A stretch of 64,000 nt of DNA from Streptomyces sp. DH41 (GTDB lineage Bacteria > Actinomycetota > Actinomycetes > Streptomycetales > Streptomycetaceae): positions 184,666 to 248,665 of the forward strand of contig NZ_JARVKY010000012.1 of assembly GCF_029813785.1 (NCBI RefSeq), read 5' to 3'. The notes under the pieces are model-generated. The model was given only the letters and a program-made list of their open reading frames with translations. It was not told where the DNA came from and ran no database searches. The position numbers were made by a program, and so were the translations under genes. This document shows positions 25,232 to 34,673 of this stretch, one piece after another; the stretch's first letter is position 1, and each line of letters begins with the position of its first letter.

Positions 25232-27097
25232 ATGCAGATCCGAGACCTTCCGTTTCCCGACCCGGGCGTGCCGGACGCACGTTCGGGACCCCGATTCCTG
25301 TGGTGGCTGTTCCGGAACCAGCTGAGCGGCCAACTCAAGTCGCTGGCCTGGGGCCTGCTGCACTTCGCCTCCGTCTCCGCCCTGCCCTTCTGCGTCGGTC
25401 TCGCCATCCAGGCCGTCGTCGACCGTTCCGGCACCCGGCTCGCCCTCGCGGGCGGGGTCATGGTGCTGTGCTGCGCCGGCAACGCGATCGGCGACACCTT
25501 CCTGCACCGCGCCGCCGTCACCAACTGGATCACCGCCGCTGCCCGCGTCCAGCAACTCCTGGCCCGCAAGACCGCGCTGCTGGGCTCGGCACTGACCCGC
25601 CGCGTCGCGGCCGGCGAGGTCGTGGCCGTCTCCACCGGCGACGTCGAGAAGATCGGCTGGTTCGTGGAGGCCGTCTCCCGCTTCACCGCGGCCGCGCTGA
25701 CCATCGTGCTGGTCTGCGTGGCCCTGGTCGTCTACGAGCCGGCGCTCGGCGTCGTCGTGATCGCGGGCCTGCCGGTGCTGGCCCTCGCCGTACTGCCCCT
25801 CCTCCCCCGGGCCACCCGGCGGGCCGACGTCCAGCGTGAGAAGGCCGGCCGCGCCACCGAACTCGCCTCGGACACCGTCGCCGGACTGCGCGTACTCCGC
25901 GGCATCGGCGGCGAGGAACTCTTCCTCGACCGCTACCGCAGCGCCTCCCAGGAGGTACGCCACGCGGCCGTGCGCAGCGCGCGGATGTGGTCCCTGATCT
26001 CCGCGATCCAGGTGCTGCTGCCGGGGCTCCTGCTGGTCGCGGTGGTCTGGCACGGCGTCCACCTGGCCCGCGAGGGCCGCATCGGCGTCGGCGAGCTCGT
26101 CACCGTCTACAGCTCCGTCATGATCCTCACCTACCCGCTGCGGCACTTCGAGGAGATCGCCATGGCGTACTCCTTCTCCCGCCCCTCGGCCACACGCGCC
26201 GCACGGGTGCTGGCGCTGGAACGTGCCACGGACACCACGGGATCACGCCCTGCCCAGGCCCCGGCCGGGGACCTGTACGACCCGACCACCGGTCTGCTCG
26301 CGCGGGAGGGCAGGCTCACCGCCGTGGTGTGCGGCGACCCGGACGCGGCCGGGCGCCTGGCGGAACGGCTCGGCGGGCACCCCTCGGAGGAGGGCACGTC
26401 CGCCCTGCTGGGCGGCGTACCGCTGGACGAGCTGCCCCTGAAGTCCGCGCGCACCGCCGTCCTGGTCCAGGACAAGGACCCGGTGCTGCTCTCCGGCACG
26501 CTGCGCGAGCTGCTCGACGTACCCGCGTCCGGCGCCGTCGGTGCCGAGGACGCGCTGGCCGCCGCCCAGTGCGCGGACGTACTGGCGGCCCTCGCGCAGG
26601 GATCGCTCGGCGCCGACGACCCGATGGACGCCCCGATCACCGAGCGGGGCCGCTCGCTGTCGGGCGGCCAGCGCCAGCGGCTCGCGCTGGCCCGGTCCCT
26701 GATCACGGACCCGGAGGCGCTCGTCCTGGACGAACCGACCTCCGCCGTCGACTCGCACACCGAGGCAAGGATCGCGGAGGGCCTGCGGTCACTGCGGGCG
26801 GGACGCACCACGGTCGTGTTCACCTCGTCGCCACTGCTGCTGGACCGCGCCGACCGGATCGTCTTCCTGCACGACGGCGAGGTCGCCGCGGTCGGCACCC
26901 ACCGGGACCTGCTGCACACCGAACCCCGGTACCGGGCGGTGGTGACCCGCGAGACCGACGAGGAGACCGCGGCACACCAGGACGGAACCACGGCCGGGGA
27001 CGAGGCGACGAAGACCCTGGGCCCGGCCCTGGACGACGATGTCCTCGGCGACGACGACGTACTGCACCGACTGGAAGAGATCGAGGAGACGGCATGA
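25232..27097 (+). CDS. ABC exporter subunit with degenerate Walker A (heterodimer partner 1)
   Basis: 621-residue fused permease-ATPase from ATG 25232, with membrane helices over about residues 30-300. In the ATPase domain the Walker A site is lost: the position reads VVCGDPDAAGRLAERL near residue 363 instead of GxxGxGKS/T. The switch His is replaced by Ser (VVFTSSP). The signature LSGGQRQRLALAR and Walker B LVLDEPTSAVD are intact. It therefore cannot bind ATP normally at its own Walker A but supplies a good signature to its partner. The stop overlaps the next start (ATGA). Substrate unknown; this architecture is common for drug or peptide exporters. Confidence 0.85.
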   Translation: MQIRDLPFPDPGVPDARSGPRFLWWLFRNQLSGQLKSLAWGLLHFASVSALPFCVGLAIQAVVDRSGTRLALAGGVMVLCCAGNAIGDTFLHRAAVTNWITAAARVQQLLARKTALLGSALTRRVAAGEVVAVSTGDVEKIGWFVEAVSRFTAAALTIVLVCVALVVYEPALGVVVIAGLPVLALAVLPLLPRATRRADVQREKAGRATELASDTVAGLRVLRGIGGEELFLDRYRSASQEVRHAAVRSARMWSLISAIQVLLPGLLLVAVVWHGVHLAREGRIGVGELVTVYSSVMILTYPLRHFEEIAMAYSFSRPSATRAARVLALERATDTTGSRPAQAPAGDLYDPTTGLLAREGRLTAVVCGDPDAAGRLAERLGGHPSEEGTSALLGGVPLDELPLKSARTAVLVQDKDPVLLSGTLRELLDVPASGAVGAEDALAAAQCADVLAALAQGSLGADDPMDAPITERGRSLSGGQRQRLALARSLITDPEALVLDEPTSAVDSHTEARIAEGLRSLRAGRTTVVFTSSPLLLDRADRIVFLHDGEVAAVGTHRDLLHTEPRYRAVVTRETDEETAAHQDGTTAGDEATKTLGPALDDDVLGDDDVLHRLEEIEETA

Positions 27098-28875
27098 TCG
27101 GCGTCGCGCCACCGTCCTACGACCCGGCGGCCCCGACGACGGCGGGCACCCTGCCCGTCGGCGCGCCCGCGACCGTACGCGCGTACGCGGGAGAACTGCT
27201 GCGCCGGCACCGCCGCGCGTTCCTCTTCCTCGTCGCCGTCAACACGGTCGCCGTGATCGCCTCGATGGCGGGCCCCTACCTGCTGGGCGGGCTGGTGGAA
27301 CGGGTGTCGGACGACACTCGCGAGCTGCGCCTGGGGTTCACGGTCACGCTGTTCGTACTCGCGCTCGTCGTCCAGGCGGTGTTCGTACGAGAGGTGCGGC
27401 TGCGTGGGGCCATGCTCGGCGAGCGGATGCTGGCGGATCTCCGCGAGGACTTCCTCGTGCGGTCGGTCGGGCTGCCGCCCGGCGTGCTGGAGCGGGCCGG
27501 CACGGGTGACCTGCTCTCCCGGATCACGACGGACATCGACCGGCTCGCCAACGCCATGCGCGAGGCCGTGCCTCAGCTGGCGATCGGCGTGGTGTGGGTG
27601 GTGCTCCTGCTCGGCGGGCTGGTGATCACGGCCCCGCCGCTGGCGCCCGCGGTACTGCTCGCGGTGCCGCTGCTGGTGATCGGCTGCCGCTGGTACTTCC
27701 GGCGGGCGCCCTCCGCCTACCGCTCGGAGGCCGCCGGGTACGCCGCCGTGGCCGCCGCGCTCGCCGAGACCGTGGACGCCGGGCGCACCGTCGAGTCGCA
27801 CCGCCTGGACGCCCGTCGTATCGAGCTGTCGGACCGCCGGGTCAGGGAGTGGACGGCCTGGGAGCGCTACACCCTCTGGCTGCGGTCGGTACTCTTCCCG
27901 GTCATCAACGTCACCCACGTGACCGTGCTCGCCTCCGTCCTGCTGATCGGTGGTGTGTTCGTCCTGCAGGGCTGGATCGGGGTCGGCCAGCTGACCACGG
28001 CGGCGCTGATGGCGCAGATGCTCGTCGACCCGGTGGGCATCATTCTTCGCTGGTACGACGAACTGCAGGTGGCGCAGGTGTCCCTGGCCCGGCTGGTGGG
28101 CGTGCGGGACATCGAGCCGGACGCGGGTGACCCGGCACTGACCCCCGACGGACGGCATGTACACGCCGACCGCGTGCACTTCGGCTACCTCGAGGGCGTG
28201 GACGTCCTGCGCAAGGTGTCGCTGGAGGTCGCCCCCGGCACGAGACTCGCCCTGGTCGGTCCCTCGGGCGCCGGCAAGTCCACGCTGGGCAGGCTGCTGG
28301 CCGGTATCTACGGTCCCCGTGACGGCCGGATCACCCTGGGTGGCGCGGAGCTGTCCCGGATGTCCGCCGAACGGGTCCGCTCGCACGTCGCCCTCGTCAA
28401 TCAGGAGCACCACGTCTTCGTGGGCTCGCTGCGCGACAACCTCCGTCTCGCCCGGACCGGCGCGACCGACGCCGAGCTGTGGGCGGCGCTGGGGGCGGTC
28501 GACGCGGACGACTGGTCCCGCGGGCTCGACGAGGGCCTCGACACCGAGGTCGGCTCGGGCGGCTTCTCGCTCACTCCGGCGCAGGCCCAGCAGATCGCGT
28601 TGGCCCGCCTGGTCCTGGCCGACCCGCACACCCTGGTGCTGGACGAGGCGACGTCCCTGCTCGACCCCAGGGCCGCACGCCACCTGGAACGGTCCCTGGC
28701 CAGGGTCCTGGAGGGCCGCACAGTCGTCGCGATCGCCCACCGTCTGCACACCGCCCACGACGCGGACGTCATCGCCGTCGTCGAGAACGGCCGGATCAGC
28801 GAACTGGGCAGCCACGACGAGCTCGTCGCGGCGGACGGCGCGTATGCGGCGCTGTGGCGGTCGTGGCACGGGTGA
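27094..28875 (+). CDS. ABC exporter subunit with degenerate signature motif (heterodimer partner 2)
   Basis: 593-residue fused permease-ATPase coupled to the preceding gene. Walker A is canonical (GPSGAGKSTLG near residue 388), Walker B is LVLDEATSLLD and the H-loop AHRLHT is present. The signature is altered to LTPAQAQQIALAR (near residue 493). Combined with the partner, one composite ATP site is complete (this Walker A plus partner LSGGQ) and the other is doubly degenerate, the classic asymmetric heterodimer. Six hydrophobic helices cover roughly residues 45-330. Confidence 0.87.
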   Translation: MIGVAPPSYDPAAPTTAGTLPVGAPATVRAYAGELLRRHRRAFLFLVAVNTVAVIASMAGPYLLGGLVERVSDDTRELRLGFTVTLFVLALVVQAVFVREVRLRGAMLGERMLADLREDFLVRSVGLPPGVLERAGTGDLLSRITTDIDRLANAMREAVPQLAIGVVWVVLLLGGLVITAPPLAPAVLLAVPLLVIGCRWYFRRAPSAYRSEAAGYAAVAAALAETVDAGRTVESHRLDARRIELSDRRVREWTAWERYTLWLRSVLFPVINVTHVTVLASVLLIGGVFVLQGWIGVGQLTTAALMAQMLVDPVGIILRWYDELQVAQVSLARLVGVRDIEPDAGDPALTPDGRHVHADRVHFGYLEGVDVLRKVSLEVAPGTRLALVGPSGAGKSTLGRLLAGIYGPRDGRITLGGAELSRMSAERVRSHVALVNQEHHVFVGSLRDNLRLARTGATDAELWAALGAVDADDWSRGLDEGLDTEVGSGGFSLTPAQAQQIALARLVLADPHTLVLDEATSLLDPRAARHLERSLARVLEGRTVVAIAHRLHTAHDADVIAVVENGRISELGSHDELVAADGAYAALWRSWHG

Positions 28876-29502
28876 CCCCGCTCCACCCGACAGTCGCCCG
28901 GGCGGCGCGATACGCCCCGCCCGGGCCGTGGCCGGCATCGGAGGGATGCGGTCGGTACCGGGCCGGACACGGTGAGGGCCGGTTGCGGTCCGGCTCGGGC
29001 CGGTCGCGGTGGAGAAGCCTGGCGCCGGGTCGAAGTCGTCCGGTGTTCGGCCCGAGTCGACCTGTGTGCGTCCGGGTGTGTTCGTACCTGATGGGAGGGG
29101 TCCGGCGCTCCGGCTGACTCCGCCCGTGCCCCTCGGCGCAGACCAACGCACTGATGGTCCTCTCCCGCACCCGATCGGAGGATGCCGGTGCTCGAACGAC
29201 CCGCTCCGTGCTCGGCAGGGACGAGGCCGGTGCCCGGCAGGAGCAGGCCGGTACTCGATGGGCTTCCGGCCCCTGGTCGGCCGGGGCGGGCGACCGGCGG
29301 GTCCGGGAGTGTCGGGTACCCGGTCGGCGGTCGTGCCGTTGCGCGGTCCCGAACGGGAGTGGAAGGCTGGGAAGAGGCACCGGCTCGGGGCAGGCCCTGG
29401 AACCGCGCGGTTCTGCGACGGGTGACGCCTGTGCCCCGTGCAGCGGCGGCCCGCCGCGGTCCACGGAGAGAAGGGGCCCGTCCCCACCCCCTGGAGGTAC
29501 CC
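28876..29502. repeat. Long non-coding gap rich in degenerate GGCCGGT-type repeats
   Basis: No frame here has convincing protein features. The stretch is dominated by recurring GGCCGG, CCGGT and CGGTCC words, for example in the segments 28955-29015 and 29220-29330, spaced irregularly at about 10-20 bases. These could fold into many alternative hairpins. It follows the ABC operon and precedes the DUF5709 gene, so it probably contains the ABC terminator and the DUF5709 promoter. Confidence 0.4.
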
Positions 29503-29973
29503 GTGAACAGCGCCGACGGATGGGGAGATGACGTCTACCAGCCCGACGGATCCGAGCAGAGGGAAGACACCGGGATACTCGACGGCGAGGACACCCTCGA
29601 GCACGACGGTGTCGACGATCCCCTCGACCGGGGCTGGTCCCCGCCCGAGCGGCCCTGGGCGGTGGAGCACACCGGTGTGACGGCCGCCGAACGCCACCGG
29701 GGCGAGACGCTGGAGCAGCGGCTCGCCGAGGAGCGACCGGACCTGCTCGCACCCGACGGCGACGGACTGGGCGACTCCGACGGTACCGACGGCGAACTGC
29801 TGGACAACGAGGTCGGTGCGGGCCGGTCCGGTCGGCTCGTGGCACCCGACGAGGGAGCGCACGAGGACGAGGAGCCGGCACTGGTCGCCACGGACGTGGG
29901 CATCGACGGCGCGGCCGCCTCCGCCGAGGAGGCCGCGATGCATGTCGTCGACGAGGACTCCCTGCCCGGCTGA
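29503..29973 (+). CDS. DUF5709 domain-containing protein
   Basis: 156-residue, very acidic soluble protein typical of Streptomyces. It starts at GTG 29503 with GGAGG five bases upstream. DUF5709 features are the opening DDVYQPDGSEQREDTGILDGED, then DPLDRGWSPPERPW, and the central GETLEQRLAEERPDL. Function is unknown; no catalytic residues are evident, and it looks largely disordered. Confidence 0.85.
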   Translation: MNSADGWGDDVYQPDGSEQREDTGILDGEDTLEHDGVDDPLDRGWSPPERPWAVEHTGVTAAERHRGETLEQRLAEERPDLLAPDGDGLGDSDGTDGELLDNEVGAGRSGRLVAPDEGAHEDEEPALVATDVGIDGAAASAEEAAMHVVDEDSLPG

Positions 29974-30036
29974 CACCGCTCGCGGCGGCGTTCTCGCACC
30001 GTCGCCCCCAAGATCCGCGCCACCCGAGGAGCAGCC

Positions 30037-30309
30037 ATGCAGCAGGACAAGCACCCCGAGTACCGGCCCGTCGTCTTCCGTGACCGCAGCGCCGGGTACG
30101 CCTTCCTCACCCGGTCCACCGCGACGAGCGACCAGACCATCGCATGGGACGACGGCGAGACCTACCCGGTGGTGGACGTGGAGATCTCCTCCGAGAGCCA
30201 CCCCTTCTACACGGGCAAGGCCCGGACAGTGGATTCGGAGGGGCGTGTCGCCCGCTTCGAGCGGCGCTACGGCGCCGGCGAGGGGCAGGGCACCGGCGGG
30301 ACCGGCTGA
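30037..30309 (+). CDS. rpmE2: Type B 50S ribosomal protein L31
   Basis: 90-residue L31 paralogue that lacks the four zinc-binding cysteines of the usual L31. Such type B forms replace the zinc form when zinc is scarce, releasing zinc. Diagnostic segments are KHPEYRPVVFRDRSAGYAFLTRS, VDVEISSESHPFYTGKARTVDSEGRVARFERRYG. In Streptomyces the zinc-free copy is usually under Zur control; I did not find a confident Zur box by eye. Confidence 0.92.
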   Translation: MQQDKHPEYRPVVFRDRSAGYAFLTRSTATSDQTIAWDDGETYPVVDVEISSESHPFYTGKARTVDSEGRVARFERRYGAGEGQGTGGTG

Positions 30310-30332
30310 CCGGACCGCATCCCCCTCATCCC

Positions 30333-31127
30333 TCAGATGAAGTTGAGCGCCGCCGCACCGCCCACTCCCCCGAGCAGCATGAACGCCGGCATCAGCACCT
30401 TCAGCTCCACCCAGCTGCCCGCCCGGAACCGCATGGCCTTCGGGGGGCCTATGGGGTACCAACGCTTGCGGCCCACCGGTATCGGCCACAGCACGGGGCA
30501 GCCCGAAACGGTCAGCGCGTCCCCGATGTCGTGCACCAGCGCGCCCAGCACGATCGGCAGCCCCAGCCACAGGTACTCCTGGCCCGGTGCGGTGAACAGC
30601 CAGTCCGCGCCACCGTCCGATTTGTCCAGTATCCCGGCCAGGATCCAGGCGCTGGTCGCGGCCAGCAGCCAGACCAGCACGTCGCTGCTGGAGCCGCGGG
30701 TCGCCCGCCAGAGCAGGCCCTCGATGGCCAGCACCATGTGCACGAACAGGATCGCCAGGACCGCCCAGCGGCCGCCCGTGATGGCCAGAACCGAAGTGCC
30801 CCCACCGATGAGGACCGCCCACAGCCAGGTGTGCGTCAGCGTGCGGTGTCCACCGGAGCGGCGCGGGTCGCCCTGCTTCTTCGTGGCCTTGTAGACGGCG
30901 TACGACAGTTTGTCGACGATCTCGCACAATCCCCGTGAGACCGGTCCGAAGGCCCGGGAGATGGTGGCCGCCTTGTGGTCGAGGTCCGGGGCGAGCGCCG
31001 CTCCGGCGCAGATCAGGGCTCCGGCGAGCAGCACCGGCCAGGGCATCGAGTGCCCTGCGGCAGCGGTCGCCGCCCCGACGCCGAGCCACGCCGCAGCGCC
31101 CGACAGTGAGTGCGCTGGTCCCATCAT
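30333..31127 (-). CDS. Membrane-bound metal-dependent hydrolase (YdjM/DUF457 family)
   Basis: 264-residue multi-pass membrane protein. It opens MMGPAHSLSGAAAWLGVG, where the family places its first metal-binding His, and has DLDHKAATISRAFGP near residue 45 and the HRTLTHTWLWAV motif. Further His/Asp occur in VHDIGDALTVSG. These conserved His/Asp residues lie near several hydrophobic helices. Known as an LexA-regulated family in enterobacteria, but its reaction is not established. ATG 31127 is used; an in-frame ATG at 31145 is possible. Confidence 0.8.
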   Translation of the reverse strand: MMGPAHSLSGAAAWLGVGAATAAAGHSMPWPVLLAGALICAGAALAPDLDHKAATISRAFGPVSRGLCEIVDKLSYAVYKATKKQGDPRRSGGHRTLTHTWLWAVLIGGGTSVLAITGGRWAVLAILFVHMVLAIEGLLWRATRGSSSDVLVWLLAATSAWILAGILDKSDGGADWLFTAPGQEYLWLGLPIVLGALVHDIGDALTVSGCPVLWPIPVGRKRWYPIGPPKAMRFRAGSWVELKVLMPAFMLLGGVGGAAALNFI

Positions 31128-31272
31128 CGCCGTTGCCCGCCCCATTCCTCTTGTGCCACTGTGCAGTTGTCCGGGTCCACTGATGCCTCGTGAGCGACCC
31201 AGCGTAGCGTTCGTGATCTTCACGCGGACAGCCGATTCCCCCATCAGGACTCGGGGCAGGCAAGATGGGGGC

Positions 31273-33786
31273 GTGACCCTCATCGACCAGCTGCCGCGGA
31301 CCGCCGACCCCGATGCCCTGTACGAAGCCTTCGAGGCGTGGGCCCAGGAGCGCGGTCTCACGCTCTACCCCCACCAGGAGGAGGCGCTGATCGAGGCTGT
31401 CTCCGGCGCGAACGTGATCGTGTCGACGCCCACGGGCTCCGGCAAGAGCATGATCGCGGCGGGCGCCCACTTCGCCGCGCTGGCCCGGGACGAGGTCACC
31501 TTCTACACTGCCCCGATCAAGGCGCTGGTGTCGGAGAAGTTCTTCGAGCTGTGCAAGATCTTCGGCACCGAGAACGTCGGCATGCTGACCGGCGACGCCT
31601 CCGTGAACGCCGACGCCCCTGTCATCTGCTGCACCGCCGAGGTCCTGGCGTCGATCGCGCTGCGGGACGGCAAGCACGCGGACATCGGCCAGGTCGTCAT
31701 GGACGAGTTCCACTTCTACGCGGAGCCGGACCGTGGCTGGGCCTGGCAGATTCCCCTGCTGGAACTGCCGCAGGCCCAGTTCGTCCTGATGTCGGCCACG
31801 CTCGGTGACGTCTCCTTCTTCGAGAAGGACCTCGCGCGCCGCACCGACCGTCCCACGGCGGTGGTCCGCTCGGCCACCCGGCCCGTACCACTCTCCTACG
31901 AGTACCGCTACACGCCGCTCACCGAGACGCTCTCCGACCTTCTGGCGGCCCGGCAGGCTCCTGTCTACATCGTGCACTTCACGCAGGCGCAGGCCGTGGA
32001 GCGGGCACAGGCGCTGATGAGCATCAACATGTGTACGCGTGAGGAGAAGGAGCGGATCGCCGAGTTGATCGGCAACTTCCGCTTCACCACGAAGTTCGGC
32101 CGCAACCTCTCGCGTTACGTCCGGCACGGCATCGGTGTCCACCACGCCGGCATGCTGCCCAAGTACCGGCGGCTGGTGGAGAAGCTCGCGCAGGCCGGCC
32201 TGCTGAAGGTGATCTGCGGAACGGACACGCTCGGGGTGGGCGTCAACGTCCCGATCCGCACCGTGCTGTTCACTGCGCTGAGCAAGTACGACGGCACCCG
32301 GGTGCGCACGCTGCGAGCCAGGGAGTTCCACCAGATCGCCGGCCGGGCCGGGCGTGCGGGGTTCGACACGGAGGGCTTCGTCGTCGCCCAGGCGCCTGAG
32401 CACGTCGTCGAGAACGAGAAGGCGCTCGCCAAGGCCGGTGACGACCCGAAGAAGCGACGCAAGGTCGTCCGCAAGAAGGCCCCGGAAGGCTTCGTGGCCT
32501 GGTCGGAGAGCTCGTTCGAGAAGCTCATCACCTCCGAACCGGAGCCGCTGACGTCCCGATTCCGGGTCACGCACACCATGCTGTTGTCGGTGATCGCCCG
32601 GCCGGGTGACGCCTTCGCGGCGATGCGGCACCTGCTGGAGGACAATCACGAGCCGCGCAAGCAGCAGCTCAGGCACATTCGCCGGGCGATCGCCATCTAC
32701 CGCTCGCTGCTGGACGGCGGCATCGTCGAGAAGCTCGACGAGCCGGACGCCGAGGGGCGTGTCGTCCGGCTCACGGTGGACCTTCAGCACGACTTCGCGC
32801 TGAACCAGCCGCTCTCCACGTTCGCCCTGGCCGCCTTCGAGCTGCTGGACCCCGAGTCGCCGTCGTACGCGCTGGACATGGTGTCCGTCGTCGAGTCCAC
32901 GCTGGACGACCCGCGACAGATCCTCGCCGCCCAGCAGAACAAGGCGCGCGGTGAAGCCGTGGCAGCGATGAAGGCGGACGGTGTCGAGTACGAGGAGCGC
33001 ATGGAGCGCCTCCAGGACGTCACCTACCCGAAGCCTCTGGAGGAGCTGCTCTTCCACGCCTACGACACCTACCGCAGGAGCCACCCGTGGGTCGGTGACC
33101 ACCCGCTGTCGCCGAAGTCCGTCATCCGGGACATGTACGAGCGGGCGCTGACCTTCACGGAGCTGGTGTCCCACTACGAACTGGCCCGCACCGAGGGCAT
33201 CGTGCTGCGCTACCTCGCGAGTGCCTACAAGGCCCTTGACCACACGGTCCCGGACGACCTGAAGTCCGACGACCTGCAGGACCTGATCGAGTGGCTCGGC
33301 GAGATGGTGCGTCAGGTCGACTCCAGTCTGCTGGACGAGTGGGAGCAGCTCGCCAACCCGGAGGAGATGACCGCCGAGGAGGCGCAGGAGAAGGCCGACC
33401 AGGTGCGGCCGGTCACCGCCAACGCGCGCGCCTTCCGTGTCCTCGTCCGCAACGCCATGTTCCGCCGCGTCGAGTTGGCCGCCCTCGACCAGGTCGAGGC
33501 GCTGGGCGAGATGGACTCGGACGCCGGCTGGGACGCCGACGCGTGGGGCGAGGCCATGGACAAGTACTGGGACGAGTACGACGACCTCGGCACCGGTCCG
33601 GATGCCCGCGGTCCCAAGCTGCTGGTGCTCCAGGAGGAGCCGCAGAACGGGCTGTGGCGCGTACGACAGATCTTCGACGACCCGAACGACGACCACGACT
33701 GGGGCATCAGCGCGGAGGTCGATCTCACGGCCTCCGACGCGGAGGGCCGGGCGGTCGTCCGCGTCACCGATGTCGGTCAGTTGTGA
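31273..33786 (+). CDS. DEAD/DEAH-box RNA helicase (Ski2-like)
   Basis: 837-residue superfamily 2 helicase starting at GTG 31273. Motifs: Q-like LYPHQEEALIEA, Walker A TPTGSGKS (residues 52-59), motif II DEFH (144-147), motif III MSATLGD, and the C-terminal RecA domain with GIGVHHAGMLPKYR, GTDTLGVGVNVPIRTVLF and QIAGRAGRAGFD. These are Ski2/MTR4-like signatures, suggesting RNA unwinding in turnover or processing. It is followed 19 bases later by tesB. Confidence 0.9.
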   Translation: MTLIDQLPRTADPDALYEAFEAWAQERGLTLYPHQEEALIEAVSGANVIVSTPTGSGKSMIAAGAHFAALARDEVTFYTAPIKALVSEKFFELCKIFGTENVGMLTGDASVNADAPVICCTAEVLASIALRDGKHADIGQVVMDEFHFYAEPDRGWAWQIPLLELPQAQFVLMSATLGDVSFFEKDLARRTDRPTAVVRSATRPVPLSYEYRYTPLTETLSDLLAARQAPVYIVHFTQAQAVERAQALMSINMCTREEKERIAELIGNFRFTTKFGRNLSRYVRHGIGVHHAGMLPKYRRLVEKLAQAGLLKVICGTDTLGVGVNVPIRTVLFTALSKYDGTRVRTLRAREFHQIAGRAGRAGFDTEGFVVAQAPEHVVENEKALAKAGDDPKKRRKVVRKKAPEGFVAWSESSFEKLITSEPEPLTSRFRVTHTMLLSVIARPGDAFAAMRHLLEDNHEPRKQQLRHIRRAIAIYRSLLDGGIVEKLDEPDAEGRVVRLTVDLQHDFALNQPLSTFALAAFELLDPESPSYALDMVSVVESTLDDPRQILAAQQNKARGEAVAAMKADGVEYEERMERLQDVTYPKPLEELLFHAYDTYRRSHPWVGDHPLSPKSVIRDMYERALTFTELVSHYELARTEGIVLRYLASAYKALDHTVPDDLKSDDLQDLIEWLGEMVRQVDSSLLDEWEQLANPEEMTAEEAQEKADQVRPVTANARAFRVLVRNAMFRRVELAALDQVEALGEMDSDAGWDADAWGEAMDKYWDEYDDLGTGPDARGPKLLVLQEEPQNGLWRVRQIFDDPNDDHDWGISAEVDLTASDAEGRAVVRVTDVGQL

Positions 33787-33805
33787 ACACAGGAGAATCC
33801 CACCG

Positions 33806-34672
33806 ATGACGAATCCGGCCGAGAGCCTCGTCGCCCTGCTCGACCTGGAGCAGATCGAGGTCAACATCTTCCGTGGCCGCAGCCCCGACGAGTCGCTGCA
33901 GCGGGTCTTCGGCGGCCAGGTGGCCGGCCAGGCGCTGGTCGCCGCGGGCCGCACCACGGAGGGTGACCGCCCGGTGCACTCGCTGCACGCGTACTTCCTG
34001 CGCCCGGGACGCCCGGGCGTCCCGATCGTGTACCAGGTGGAACGGGTGAGGGACGGGCGGTCGTTCACGACTCGCCGGGTCACCGCGGTGCAGCAGGGCC
34101 GCACGATCTTCAATCTCACCGCTTCCTTTCACAAGCCTGAGCAAGGGAGTTTCGAGCATCAGCTGCCGCCGGCCCGCACAGTGCCGGATCCCGAGTCCCT
34201 GCCGACGGTCGCCGACGAGGTGCGGGAGCATCTGGGCACGCTGCCGGAGCAGTTCGAGCGGATGGCACGCCGCCAGCCCTTCGACATCCGCTATGTCGAC
34301 CGGCTGCGCTGGAGCGCCGATGAGGTCGAGGGCGCCGAGCCCCGCAGCGCGGTGTGGATGCGTGCGGTCGGACCGCTCGGGGACGACCCGCTCGTGCACA
34401 CCTGCGCCCTGACCTACGCCAGCGACATGACGCTCCTGGACGCCGTGCGCATCCCGGTGGAACCTCTTTGGGGTCCGCGGGGCTTCGACATGGCGTCGCT
34501 GGACCATGCCATGTGGTTCCATCGGCCGTTCCGAGCGGACGAGTGGTTCCTGTACGACCAGGAGTCGCCGATCGCGACCGGTGGGCGGGGTCTGGCCCGA
34601 GGCCGGATCTATGACGCGGAGGGGCGCCTGCTGGTGTCCGTCGTCCAGGAAGGGCTGTTCCGGGCCCTGTAG
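33806..34672 (+). CDS. tesB: Acyl-CoA thioesterase II
   Basis: 288-residue double hot-dog thioesterase that hydrolyses acyl-CoA to free acid. The N-terminal domain shows FRGRSPDESLQRVFGGQVAGQALVAAGRT and VHSLHAYFLRPG; the C-terminal domain shows TYASDMTLLDA, SLDHAMWFHRPFRADEW and GRGLARGRIYD. These include the catalytic Asp (near residue 210) and Gln/Thr positions of TesB. ATG 33806 has AGGAGA ten bases upstream. Confidence 0.92.
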   Translation: MTNPAESLVALLDLEQIEVNIFRGRSPDESLQRVFGGQVAGQALVAAGRTTEGDRPVHSLHAYFLRPGRPGVPIVYQVERVRDGRSFTTRRVTAVQQGRTIFNLTASFHKPEQGSFEHQLPPARTVPDPESLPTVADEVREHLGTLPEQFERMARRQPFDIRYVDRLRWSADEVEGAEPRSAVWMRAVGPLGDDPLVHTCALTYASDMTLLDAVRIPVEPLWGPRGFDMASLDHAMWFHRPFRADEWFLYDQESPIATGGRGLARGRIYDAEGRLLVSVVQEGLFRAL

Positions 34673-34673
34673 G

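Noticed and set aside
26131..34119. A 2662-codon open frame on the minus strand
   Set aside because: It is antisense to the ABC exporter, L31, helicase and tesB genes and reads as low-complexity His/Arg/Gly/Val sequence. Long antisense frames are common in very GC-rich DNA.
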